Origin: Pseudomonadota bacterium
Lineage (GTDB): Bacteria > Pseudomonadota > Alphaproteobacteria > Caulobacterales > Caulobacteraceae
Direction of reading: 5' to 3'
Length of the DNA: 55,838 bases
Assembly: GCA_963205005.1 (NCBI GenBank)
Contig: CAUJHW010000152.1
Coordinates: 1 to 55,838, forward strand
The position numbers and the translations under genes are program-made. A model generated the notes under the pieces. It was not told the origin of the DNA. It saw nothing but the letters and a program-made list of their open reading frames with translations, and made no database searches. Shown piece after piece: positions 26,600 through 34,812 of the stretch. Position 1 is the stretch's first letter. Every line of letters starts with the position of its first letter.

Positions 26600-26967
26600 T
26601 TGTTCAGGTTCGACAGCACCGCGCGGTCGGCGCTTTCCATCCGGGCGCAGGCGTCGATGCCCTCGGGCTGGCGCTCCAGCAGCTGCCGGGCGCCGGCCGG
26701 CGGGGCCCCACGCACCGAATCGTCCGCCACCGTGACCTCCGGCGCGCGGGCCGCTGCTTGGCAGGCGCTGAGTTCGCTCCGCAGCTCGGACTGGGTGCGT
26801 TCCGCCGCCGTGGTGAGCTGAGCGATCCGCGCCTCGTAGGCGGCGCGCTGGGTCTCCCACCCCGTGGCGGCGACGCCCAGGGCGACCGCCAGGCCGAAAG
26901 CCGTCGCCGTCGCGACAGGCCCGGTGACGGGGCTCATCAGCACATGCCTCAGTCCTGCCAGCATCAT
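26596..26967 (-). CDS. Single-pass membrane protein with periplasmic coiled coil (Rz/i-spanin-like)
   Basis: A 123-residue protein with one N-terminal membrane helix (VATATAFGLAVALGVAATGW). A coiled-coil-like stretch follows (QRAAYEARIAQLTTAAERTQ, continuing SELRSELSACQAAA), then a polar C-terminus. The start at 26967 (ATGATG) has GGAAGG upstream; a further in-frame ATG at 26988 is less well placed. It is translationally coupled to the lipoprotein gene. Size, topology and partner resemble a phage inner-membrane spanin. I saw no sequence motif that proves this. Confidence 0.7.
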   Translation of the reverse strand: MMLAGLRHVLMSPVTGPVATATAFGLAVALGVAATGWETQRAAYEARIAQLTTAAERTQSELRSELSACQAAARAPEVTVADDSVRGAPPAGARQLLERQPEGIDACARMESADRAVLSNLNK

Positions 26968-27113
26968 CCGCCTTCCGGACCACTCCACGCGGCCCCCGAC
27001 GCCAAGTCAACGGCGCCGCTGTGGCCATTTCACGACCTTGAGATGTAGCGCCGGGCGCGGTTAGGCCATCGTGAAGGCGATAGGTGAATGCCAGGACGGT
27101 CGTCCGGACGGTC

Positions 27114-28037
27114 TCAGCGCTTCGCGGCGGGGCGGACGAAGCACGCCCGGCCGGCGGCGCGCAGGTCGGCGCAGAACCGGGCCGCCTCGGGCCCGTCGGC
27201 GAACCCGCCCACCACCGCCCGGCGCCAGGTACGACCACCGACCTCTGCGGTCTCGACAGCGGTCGTCCGGCCCGCGAGGCGGCCTGACAGGCCGGCGAAC
27301 AGCGCGCGGGCGTCGGCATCGGAGCTGACGGCTCCGACCTGGGCCACAAGCCCGGAGGTCCGGGGCCGCGCCGTGGCGACAGGCGGGGTCGCGACAGGCG
27401 TCGACCTCGCCGTGGCGGCCGGCGGCGCAACAACGCGAGCCGGCGGCGGGGCGACGGCGGGCTGCGTCGCCGCCGGCGCGGCGACGGGTCGGGCTGGCTC
27501 AGGCGGCGGCGCGGCGCCATCAACCTGCGCAAGTTTCACGGCGGATGACTTGAACGGTCCGGCGAAAGCCGGGTCGCAGGCCGCGCGCCAGGCGTGTTCC
27601 AGGGCGGTGCCGGGTTCCGGCGTCCGCCAGTCCGCTTCGGCCGACCTCAGGACCTTCCGCTCTCCAAGAAGGTTGCGCTCGGGATAGCCGGTGGTCTCGC
27701 CCATCTTCACCCGCCGCCCCTGGCAGTCGGCATTGAGCGAGACGTGCCACGACATCGCGCCGGTCCGCGCCACGATCTCGGACGACAGAGCCTCGGCGCG
27801 GATCACCACCCGCGGCCCGGGTCCGCCCGCCGCCGGAAAGACGGACACGATGGAGGTCAGCGCCTGCGGCGTCACCGCCACCACCTGGCTTGGCAGGATG
27901 TCGGTCTCGCGTTGCAGCCAAACCAGCAGCGGCTCACGCTCGAACGAAGCGGGAAAGGTTACGGTCTGCCCATGGGCCAGCCCGGCGCATGCCAGCCAGC
28001 ACGCCGCGGCGCCCGCCAGTCCGGCTCCACCCCGCAT
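27114..28037 (-). CDS. SPOR domain-containing exported protein
   Basis: A 307-residue protein with a signal peptide (GLAGAAACWLACAGLAHGQ). An N-terminal domain of about 150 residues that I do not recognise (VTFPASFEREPLLVWLQRE) is followed by a long Pro/Ala-rich linker. The C-terminal SPOR domain (LVAQVGAVSSDADARALFAG, then WRRAVVGGF and FCADLRAAGRACFV) is known from other proteins to bind denuded peptidoglycan at division sites. The start at 28037 has GGGGACGAGG upstream; an in-frame ATG at 28058 lacks a ribosome-binding site. It is upstream of, and co-oriented with, the spanin-like pair, 146 bp away. Confidence 0.82.
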   Translation of the reverse strand: MRGGAGLAGAAACWLACAGLAHGQTVTFPASFEREPLLVWLQRETDILPSQVVAVTPQALTSIVSVFPAAGGPGPRVVIRAEALSSEIVARTGAMSWHVSLNADCQGRRVKMGETTGYPERNLLGERKVLRSAEADWRTPEPGTALEHAWRAACDPAFAGPFKSSAVKLAQVDGAAPPPEPARPVAAPAATQPAVAPPPARVVAPPAATARSTPVATPPVATARPRTSGLVAQVGAVSSDADARALFAGLSGRLAGRTTAVETAEVGGRTWRRAVVGGFADGPEAARFCADLRAAGRACFVRPAAKR

Positions 28038-28348
28038 CCTCGTCCCCACGCCGCTCACGCGGGCAAACTGTTCGCGATGCGGTTCCGACGCAAGCGCCCG
28101 GCGCCCGCAGGCCTGTGGACAAACATCACCGTTCGATCGAACCGGCTCGCGAAGCCCCTCCGGCCGCGGAGAATGGATGATGACAACTCAAAATGAGTAA
28201 TCCACCCATGCGCGCTTAACGCCATAGTGAAGCCTGCATGCGAATCGCGAGACGTAGGAACCGGGGGGCGGCTTCGGATGACGAGGCTGGTGATTTCGTA
28301 GCGGCCCTCACCTCACCCGTTGTCGCGTAACTCCCGGAGCAATCCATA
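28038..28348. other. Intergenic region between SPOR gene and the 28349 gene
   Basis: These 311 bp separate divergent genes and hold no convincing reading frame. An AT-richer dyad, ACTCA-AAA-TGAGT, is at 28186-28198. The stretch 28170-28260 is less GC-rich than the surroundings and is the best place for promoters; I cannot assign -35/-10 boxes with confidence. Confidence 0.5.
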
Positions 28349-29464
28349 TTGGGCAAGGCCTCAGACAGGACCTTCAGAAGTCTGCGCGGACTCGAAAAGA
28401 CCGCGTCGACCAGCCGCGTCCTGAATCTTGCCGCCCTCGCCGCCCGCAACGTCGGCAATCCGGAGCATGAGAAGAACCCCTTCTTCCTGGCTGACACCCT
28501 CAACGGGGCGGTAATCGTGCGCCATCGCCTCCGCGACCAGGAGCGCGAGGTCTTCGACCGGCATCGCTACAGCGCCACCAAGCTGATCATCCCGTTTACC
28601 CGTTCGGACCTCGGCCTGGGCGGACGCTCGATCTTCGTCGCCGAACGCGGCTGGCTCGACACCTTCGAAGAGATACGCGGCAACGCCCCTGACTTCCCGC
28701 GCGACGTGGCGGTGCTGGAAGCCATCGACGAACTTCCCTCGCTCGACCCATTCCTGCTGCGCGAGCACATGAAGCGCCGCGGCTTCGACATCAGCCCCAG
28801 CCACTTCGAGATCTCGGCCCCAGACCTGACGCGCATGCAGCGCTTCGTGGGCTCCGAAATCGCCAAGCTGATCGAGCTCGCCTACAAAGACGCCGGCGAC
28901 GCCATGGAGGGCAACACCTCCCGTCTCGTCGAGGCCCTGCTGTCGGCCAAGACCGACGCGCGCCTGGAACCCCTGCGCCTGACGCTGCGGCTCGAACCCG
29001 AGAACTACAAGGAAGGCATCTTCGCCTGGAAGGGCTTCCTCTACTACAAGTGGGTTCTCAACAGCCTCTGGCCCAACCTCAAGGAAGTGTTCAACGAGCT
29101 GGGCAAGGTGCGCGTGATTGGCCCGATCGACAGCGGGACCGCGCAGGAGCTGGAGGCCACCAAAATCCGCCTGCGCACCAAGATGGAGCGGCAGGTAAAG
29201 TCGGTGATGGGCCATCTCGGCAGCTATGACGAGACCTTTGCCCAGCTGACGGTCGAGGGCAACGCGGTGGCCTTCCGCGACTTCCTGCTCAAGTCGCCCG
29301 AGATGTTCCTGTCACTCGGCGAGGGCTGCGGCCTTGTCAGCCACATCGCCACCTACTGGCGATACCAGTTCGCCCACAACAAGCCACTACATGCCGACGT
29401 GGTGAAACTGATGGATATCCTGCAGGACTTCGAGGCCAGCCTCGGCGCAGACGTGGCGATCTAG
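28349..29464 (+). CDS. Conserved-looking protein of unknown function
   Basis: A 371-residue soluble protein, probably cytoplasmic: no signal peptide and no membrane helix. I do not recognise a domain. The sequence is well behaved and helix-rich (LIELAYKDAGDAMEGN, KWVLNSLWPNLKEVFNELG, RTKMERQVKSVMGHLGSYDE). Translation appears to start at TTG 28349, with GGAG eight to nine bases upstream; no better start exists in frame. It overlaps the convergent kinase gene by 4 bp. A family search would be needed to name it; nothing in its neighbours gives a role. Confidence 0.75.
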   Translation: MGKASDRTFRSLRGLEKTASTSRVLNLAALAARNVGNPEHEKNPFFLADTLNGAVIVRHRLRDQEREVFDRHRYSATKLIIPFTRSDLGLGGRSIFVAERGWLDTFEEIRGNAPDFPRDVAVLEAIDELPSLDPFLLREHMKRRGFDISPSHFEISAPDLTRMQRFVGSEIAKLIELAYKDAGDAMEGNTSRLVEALLSAKTDARLEPLRLTLRLEPENYKEGIFAWKGFLYYKWVLNSLWPNLKEVFNELGKVRVIGPIDSGTAQELEATKIRLRTKMERQVKSVMGHLGSYDETFAQLTVEGNAVAFRDFLLKSPEMFLSLGEGCGLVSHIATYWRYQFAHNKPLHADVVKLMDILQDFEASLGADVAI

Positions 29465-30816
29465 TTCGCGGGCGGGTCCAGCGTCGCCACCATGTGGCAG
29501 ACCAGGCCTTCCGGTCTGAAGTCCAGCTTCACGCTGCCGCGCAGCTCCTCGGCTAGTCCCTGCTCCAGCAGGCGGGCTCCGAACCCACGGCGGCCGTCAT
29601 AGACCACCGGCGGACCGCCCAGCTCGCGCCATGTGAGGCGCAGGACGCCCCCATCGACGGCCCACCGGATATCGACCCGGCCATCGGGAGCCGACAGCGC
29701 CCCGTACTTCACTGCGTTCGTGGCCAGTTCGTGCGCGGCCAGGCCGAGCGCGACCGCGGTCTTGGGTTCCAGGTCGACCCGCGGCCCGTCGGCCAGCAGT
29801 CGTCCGTCGCCGCGCCTGTGCGGCGCGGTCGCCTCGTCCACGATCTGGTCCAGGGTGGTTCCGGTCCAGTTCTGGCGGGTCAGCACGTCGTGCGCGGCCG
29901 ATAGCGCCATCAGCCGACCTTCGAAGGCCTCCCGCGCCGCCGCCGAGGCGCTGTCGCCGCGGAACGACTGGCGGGCGATGGACTGCACGATGGCCAGGGC
30001 GTTCTTCACCCGGTGGTTCAGCTCGTTGATGAGCAGTTGCTGCCGCTGCTCGGCGGCCTTGCGCTCCGTCACGTCGATGTTGGTGCCCACCAGGCGCAGC
30101 GGCTGCCCGTCCGCGCCGTAGAGCAGGTGGGCCGCGCCCTCGATCCATCTCTGCGCCCCGTCCGGCCGGTGGATGCGGAACTCGAAGGTCAGGTGTTCGT
30201 CTCGGGCGGCGGTGGCGGCGTCCAGTTGCGCGTCGACCCGGATCATGTCGTCTGCCGGCAGCATGGCGCGCCAGATGTCGATATGGCCCGTCATCGCTTC
30301 CGAGCCCTGGCCGAAGATCTGAGCCTGCTCGCGGCTCCAGACCACCTGCCCGGTCGGCAGATGCCAGTCGAAGATGCCGATCGAGTGGGCCCGGACCGCG
30401 AGGCCCAGCCGCTCCTGACTTTCCCGCAGCGCCGCCTCGGCCTCGGCGCGCTCGGTGACGTCGTAGGTGGAGACGCCCACGCCCACGTCCGGTAGCGGCG
30501 AGATCCGCACCTCGACGATCCGGCCGACCCGGCTCCTCGAGGGCATCGTGAGATGGCTGGCCTCGTCGTCCGACATCGCCAGGCGCAGCCGGCGCGCGTA
30601 GTCGGTGTCCTGCCCCTGGCCGTAGAACGTCCAGAAGTCGCGCCCGATCACTTGGTCTCGCGACACACCGAAGAAGGCCTCGGCCGCGCCGTTGAACATC
30701 ACCACGCGCCAGCCGCGATCCACCGCGAAGTAGGCGTCGCCGATGCTCTCCAGCACCGACTCGAGGCGCGGGTCCTGATGCGGTGGCTTCGACGGTGGGC
30801 GTATCGACAACGTCAA
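29461..30816 (-). CDS. PAS-containing HWE-family sensor histidine kinase
   Basis: A 451-residue cytoplasmic kinase. Two PAS domains (about residues 18-130 and 140-260) carry the PAC-type EFRIHRPDGAQRWIEG. The phospho-acceptor helix is NELNHRVKNALAIVQSIA (His268), and the ATP domain has HELATNAVKYGALS followed by LTWRELGGPPV. The WRE-type motif and the NHRVKN box define the HWE/HisKA_2 group common in alphaproteobacteria, where such kinases serve general stress and light signalling. The apparent start is TTG at 30816 and is uncertain. No partner regulator is adjacent. Confidence 0.9.
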   Translation of the reverse strand: MTLSIRPPSKPPHQDPRLESVLESIGDAYFAVDRGWRVVMFNGAAEAFFGVSRDQVIGRDFWTFYGQGQDTDYARRLRLAMSDDEASHLTMPSRSRVGRIVEVRISPLPDVGVGVSTYDVTERAEAEAALRESQERLGLAVRAHSIGIFDWHLPTGQVVWSREQAQIFGQGSEAMTGHIDIWRAMLPADDMIRVDAQLDAATAARDEHLTFEFRIHRPDGAQRWIEGAAHLLYGADGQPLRLVGTNIDVTERKAAEQRQQLLINELNHRVKNALAIVQSIARQSFRGDSASAAAREAFEGRLMALSAAHDVLTRQNWTGTTLDQIVDEATAPHRRGDGRLLADGPRVDLEPKTAVALGLAAHELATNAVKYGALSAPDGRVDIRWAVDGGVLRLTWRELGGPPVVYDGRRGFGARLLEQGLAEELRGSVKLDFRPEGLVCHMVATLDPPAN

Positions 30817-30954
30817 GCTATTCGGCCCCGGCAGTTCGGACGAACGGGCTGCCGCAAGAGGCTGTCCCGGCCGCCCACCCCAGGCGCGCGGTTCCAGTCC
30901 TACATCCCGACGGATGGGCCGTCACTTCCGCAGCACGCCCTGCGACAACGGACG

Positions 30955-31308
30955 TCAGCTTGAACGCCCGTCCGCCCCGCAGGAGGCGCCGGCCATCGCC
31001 GCCAGCGGCGCGCAGATTTCGGGTTTTCCGGCGCAGCAGTCCTCCATCAGGAACGACAGCAGCTCACGCATCTGATCATAGGCCGCCGCATATATGATCG
31101 AGCGCCCCTGGCGGCGCGACGTCACAAGACCCGCGCCGCTCAGGATGTTCAGGTTGGACGACAGGGTATTAGGCAGGGCGCCCGTCGCCCGGGCGATCTC
31201 GCCGGCGGCCATGCCATCGGCTCCGGCCTGAACCAGCAGGCGGAAGATCCCCAGGCGCCCATCGTGGGCCAGGGCGGAGAGCGCCGTCACGGCGGAGGTC
31301 GATTCCAT
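30955..31308 (-). CDS. arsR: ArsR-family arsenic-responsive repressor
   Basis: A 117-residue winged-helix repressor. The DNA-binding helix is in GALPNTLSSNLNILSGAGL, followed by the wing TSRRQGRSIIYAA. Metal ligands appear to be the C-terminal cysteines Cys91, Cys92 and Cys99 (EDCCAGKPEIC). This resembles the arrangement in Acidithiobacillus ArsR rather than the CVC site of E. coli ArsR. It lies 51 bp downstream of arsI and in the same direction, so it is probably expressed from the arsI promoter and represses itself as well. Confidence 0.88.
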   Translation of the reverse strand: MESTSAVTALSALAHDGRLGIFRLLVQAGADGMAAGEIARATGALPNTLSSNLNILSGAGLVTSRRQGRSIIYAAAYDQMRELLSFLMEDCCAGKPEICAPLAAMAGASCGADGRSS

Positions 31309-31359
31309 GGTTACAGCCTACTGGAAATCTTCGGGTCCGGGGTGACGGCGCGCCGCGGG

Positions 31360-31827
31360 TCAGCAGCAGGCGCCTGCCTTGACGGGCTCCGGCGCCGTCG
31401 CCGGGGCGCCACAGCAGGCCTGGGCCATCTGCGAGGCCTGCGGCGCGTCGTCCTCGCCATACTGCGTGGCCTCGCCGAAGGTGTAGAACGTTTCCCAGCG
31501 CACGCCGCCCGGATCGTTCACCCACGACTTGTCCGACCGGGCATAGCAACAGGTGGCGGCTTCCTGGTCGAGGGTAACATTGCCGGCCGCCTTCAGTCGC
31601 GTGGACAGCACGCCCAATTCAGCCGCCGAATCTACCTGAATGCCCACATGATCGACCCCGGCGGCGAGCCCACGGGCCGAGATCGCGAAGTTCACGCAGG
31701 GATCATCCAGCATCCACTTTGCGTAGTCTTCCTTCACCACCGTCGGCTGGGCGCCGAACAGGGTCTCGTAGAACTGAATCGATTGGGCGAGGTCGGGCAC
31801 GCTCACGTGCAGGTGCAGACGCTTCAT
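31360..31827 (-). CDS. arsI: ArsI-type C-As lyase (ArsI/CadI family dioxygenase)
   Basis: A 155-residue vicinal-oxygen-chelate enzyme that in known members cleaves the C-As bond of trivalent methyl- or aryl-arsenicals using Fe(II). Key features are His7 or His5 in LHLHVSV, His60 in GVDHVGI and Glu112 in RWETFYTF. The arsenic-binding pair is Cys93-Cys94 in ATCCYARSDKSWVNDPGG. Further cysteines close the chain (QACCGAP, GACC). CadI-type cadmium-induced proteins share the fold, but the CC pair and SDKSWV context favour ArsI. The start has GGAGG upstream (GTGGAGGGCTCC region before 31860). It leads the arsI-arsR unit; no arsenite pump or arsenate reductase is adjacent. Confidence 0.9.
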   Translation of the reverse strand: MKRLHLHVSVPDLAQSIQFYETLFGAQPTVVKEDYAKWMLDDPCVNFAISARGLAAGVDHVGIQVDSAAELGVLSTRLKAAGNVTLDQEAATCCYARSDKSWVNDPGGVRWETFYTFGEATQYGEDDAPQASQMAQACCGAPATAPEPVKAGACC

Positions 31828-31858
31828 GGTGGAGGGCTCCGGTGGAAATCGTATTTAT

Positions 31859-31888
31859 TCTATATTTCTCGAATCTTCGATATGTCAA
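31859..31888 (-). promoter_or_regulatory. arsI promoter with ArsR-type operator in the spacer
   Basis: On the minus strand a perfect -35 box TTGACA (31888-31883) is followed after 18 bases by TATAGA (31864-31859). The spacer carries the dyad CGAA-GA-TTCG, flanked by ATAT on both sides, the usual AT-rich dyad form of ArsR sites. The start codon of arsI is 32 bp beyond the -10 box. Confidence 0.7.
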
Positions 31889-31987
31889 GTCCACCTTTGG
31901 GTCTCGGCCCCTTGGCCCGCCTCGAAAACCGGGAGCCTACAACCCTCACTTTCAGTATTGATTTACGCGACCGCGCGATGGTTGCGA

Positions 31988-34180
31988 ATGGACAGATCGA
32001 AAATCGCTCCTGCGGTAAGTCTGGCAACTCTCGAAACCTACTATCGCCGCACCTACGGCGATCAGCTGGCCATTCGGGTTGCAAGCGTATTCCTGCTCAG
32101 CGGCGTCATGGTCTACCTGAATGTCTGGCCTCTGGTGTGGGCGGCGATCTGGGCCCTGGGCTATGTTGGCGGTGAACTGATCCTCGTCGCCTGGTGGCGG
32201 TCCGCGCAAAGGTCCATGGCCTCGTCTGCGGGGCCGGACCTGATCCGTCTGCAGCACCAGCTCATCGCGCTGTCCGGCGTGATCAGCGCGTATGCCGCAC
32301 TTCCCTGCGTCTTCACGCCGTTCGGGGATGTCGCGACCCGGATCCTTGGCCTCACGATCTCGAGCGGCATCCTGCTGATCGTCGGCGCCCAGCACAGCCT
32401 GCACCGGCAGATGTTCCTGGTCACCGCGCCCGCCGGCGCCATCGGCCTGCTACTGAACCTCTACATGCTGGGCGATGACGCAACGCGGTGGCTGTTCGTG
32501 GCGCTGGGCGTCAGCTTCATCGCAAATGCCCGCTTCCTTCAGCTCGGCAATGCCGCGGCTTTCGAGGACCTGATCCAGAACCGCATCGAGGCCGACAGCG
32601 CCCTGGCGCGGTCCATGGAAAGCGAGGCTCTCTACAGGCTGCTGGCCGACAACCAGAGCGACATGATCGCGCTCTGGGCGGCGGACGGAAGTCCGATCTA
32701 CAGCACGCCTTCGGTGGTTCGCGCCTTCGGCTACACACTCGAGGAGCGCGCGGGACTTCCGAAGTTCACCGATCCGCATCCGGACGACGTCCCGCTGATC
32801 CGGTCGATCTTCGACACGCTCACGCCCGAGGACGGTACGCGGAGTGCCGACTACCGGCTGTTTCACAAGGACGGGTCCGTCGTCTGGGTGGAGGGCTCGT
32901 TCCAGCGGCTGGATGACGGCAGCGGCCGGATCCTGGCCACGGGCCGTGTGGCGACCGAGCGCAAGCGCCTGGAACTGGACCTGCACCGGGCTGTGGATGA
33001 AGCCCAGGCGGCGCTCAAGGCCAAGTCGGACTTCCTGGCCAACATGACCCATGAGCTGCGGACGCCGCTCACCGCCATCGTCGGCTTCTCCAACCTGTTG
33101 AAGGACGCCCCCGACCTGAGCCCCCGGCATGCCCACCAGATGGAAATCATCTGCGACGCCAGCGAGAACCTCCTGGGGGTCGTAAACGACGTGCTGGACT
33201 TTTCCCGGCTGGAAGCCGGCGCGGTCGAGCTTGATGCGCACCCTTTCGACCCGCTGGCGATGGCGCGATCCACCGCCGCGCTGCTGGCCGATCAGGCGGC
33301 AATCAAGGATATCGGCCTATCGGTCGACGCCGAGGGCTTCGAAGGCAGTCTGCTGGGCGATGGCGCGAGGCTCCGGCAGGTGCTGACCAATCTCATTTCC
33401 AATGCCGTTAAGTTCACCGCCTCGGGCGAGATCTCGGTCATGGTCCGGCAATCCAGGATCGGCGAACAGCGCAAGCTGCGCATCTCCGTGCGGGATTCAG
33501 GGATCGGCATCCCGGCCGATCAGATCAGCGGGATCTTCGGGCGCTTCACCCAGGCGGACGCCTCGGTTTCGCGCCGATACGGCGGCACCGGACTGGGCCT
33601 TGCGATCTCCCGCCGGATCATCGAGGCGCTCGGCGGCGAGATCGGCGTCGAAAGCGAGGCGGGCAAGGGATCGACCTTCTGGTTCGAGGTGATCATGCCG
33701 GCGGCCAATGATGTGGCGGTCGATGACGCGGATGTCATGCTCGCCGGCGAGGTCGGACAGTCGCTCAGTCTGCTGGTGGTGGACGACAATCCGGTGAACC
33801 GCGAACTCGTCTGCGCCCTGCTGGAGCCGTTCGACATCCATATCGAGACGGCGAGCGACGGGGTCGAGGCGGTTGAAGCGGCGGCGCGCGCGCACTTCGA
33901 CCTGATCCTCATGGACGTCCAGATGCCGAACATGGACGGCCTGACCGCCACCCGCCGAATCCGCGCCGCCGAGGCGCCCGGCGCCCGGCGCGTTCCCATC
34001 GTGGCCCTGACCGCCAACGTCCTGCCGGAGCAGGTCGAGCGGTGCATCGAGGCCGGCATGGACGATCACCTGGGGAAGCCCATCCATCCGGAACGCCTGC
34101 TGGAAATCCTCGGGCACTGGTCCTCGGACGGCGAGGAAGCCGACCCGTCGCGCACGGAAGCCAGTGCGGCTGTAGCCTAG
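31988..34180 (+). CDS. Membrane-bound PAS hybrid sensor histidine kinase
   Basis: A 730-residue hybrid kinase. The N-terminal 190 residues hold about six hydrophobic helices (VASVFLLSGVMVYLNVWPLV, LWAAIWALGYVGGELIL and others) with no large periplasmic domain. A PAS domain follows (ALYRLLADNQSDMIALWAADG), then HisKA with FLANMTHELRTPL (His355), and the ATPase domain with GTGLGLAISRRIIEALGG. The C-terminal receiver has VVDDNPVNRELV and phospho-acceptor Asp643 in LILMDVQMPNMDG. ATG 31988 is the first methionine after the AT-rich arsI promoter; the frame is open further upstream but has no better start. No output regulator is next to it. Confidence 0.9.
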   Translation: MDRSKIAPAVSLATLETYYRRTYGDQLAIRVASVFLLSGVMVYLNVWPLVWAAIWALGYVGGELILVAWWRSAQRSMASSAGPDLIRLQHQLIALSGVISAYAALPCVFTPFGDVATRILGLTISSGILLIVGAQHSLHRQMFLVTAPAGAIGLLLNLYMLGDDATRWLFVALGVSFIANARFLQLGNAAAFEDLIQNRIEADSALARSMESEALYRLLADNQSDMIALWAADGSPIYSTPSVVRAFGYTLEERAGLPKFTDPHPDDVPLIRSIFDTLTPEDGTRSADYRLFHKDGSVVWVEGSFQRLDDGSGRILATGRVATERKRLELDLHRAVDEAQAALKAKSDFLANMTHELRTPLTAIVGFSNLLKDAPDLSPRHAHQMEIICDASENLLGVVNDVLDFSRLEAGAVELDAHPFDPLAMARSTAALLADQAAIKDIGLSVDAEGFEGSLLGDGARLRQVLTNLISNAVKFTASGEISVMVRQSRIGEQRKLRISVRDSGIGIPADQISGIFGRFTQADASVSRRYGGTGLGLAISRRIIEALGGEIGVESEAGKGSTFWFEVIMPAANDVAVDDADVMLAGEVGQSLSLLVVDDNPVNRELVCALLEPFDIHIETASDGVEAVEAAARAHFDLILMDVQMPNMDGLTATRRIRAAEAPGARRVPIVALTANVLPEQVERCIEAGMDDHLGKPIHPERLLEILGHWSSDGEEADPSRTEASAAVA

Positions 34181-34250
34181 GGCTCGGTCTTGGTTCCGTG
34201 GCCGCCACCCCGGCCTTCCGCTCGCCACACCTGCCCCCTACACTGTCCTC

Positions 34251-34736
34251 ATGGCCGTCGCATTCACCCGCGAGGAGGACTACGAGGCTCAGGCCGCGAA
34301 CCTCCCCGATCGTCCGATCTCGCCCCACCCGAACCTGGTGACGGCCACCGGCCTGGCGCAGATCGAGGCCGAACTGGCCGCCGCGCGCGCCGCCTATGCG
34401 ACAGCCCAGTCCGAAGGCGGGATCAGCGCCGACCGGACCGCCATGGCAAGGGCCACCCGCGACCTGCGCTACTGGTCCGCCCGCCGCGCCTCGGCCCAGC
34501 TGACCGAGCCTGACGCAACGCCCGGCGTCGTCCAGTTCGGCTGCACCGTTGAGGTCGAGCGCGACGATGGCCGCCAACAGACCTTCCGCCTCGTGGGCGA
34601 GGACGAGGCGGATCCGAAGAAGGGCAGCATCTCCTACGCCTCTCCCCTGGCCGTGGCCCTGATGCGCAAGGCGGTCGGCGGAGTCGTCCTGGTCAATGGC
34701 GGCGAGGTCGAGATCGTCGCGGTGCGCTCCGCCTGA
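34251..34736 (+). CDS. GreA/GreB-family transcription elongation factor
   Basis: A 161-residue protein. The N-terminal helical part is shortened relative to GreA (TGLAQIEAELAAARAAYATA). The C-terminal FKBP-like domain is typical, with VQFGCTVEVERDDG, GEDEADPKKGSISYASPLA and GVVLVNGGEVEIVAV. Gre factors bind the RNA polymerase secondary channel and restart backtracked complexes, needing acidic residues at the coiled-coil tip. Whether this protein keeps that activity or is a Rnk-like anti-Gre variant is not clear. It stands alone, 70 bp after the hybrid kinase. Confidence 0.85.
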   Translation: MAVAFTREEDYEAQAANLPDRPISPHPNLVTATGLAQIEAELAAARAAYATAQSEGGISADRTAMARATRDLRYWSARRASAQLTEPDATPGVVQFGCTVEVERDDGRQQTFRLVGEDEADPKKGSISYASPLAVALMRKAVGGVVLVNGGEVEIVAVRSA

Positions 34737-34812
34737 TTTGACTGGCGTTTCCGCTGGGGCGCCGCAGTATCGTCGCCTGACAGCACGGGATAACGCCGTG
34801 GGGAGGATACAC

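Noticed and set aside
26600-27532. Long minus-strand frame reading into the lipoprotein gene
   Set aside because: It is Arg/Pro-rich, overlaps the coiled-coil and SPOR genes, and only its last 117 codons look like protein.
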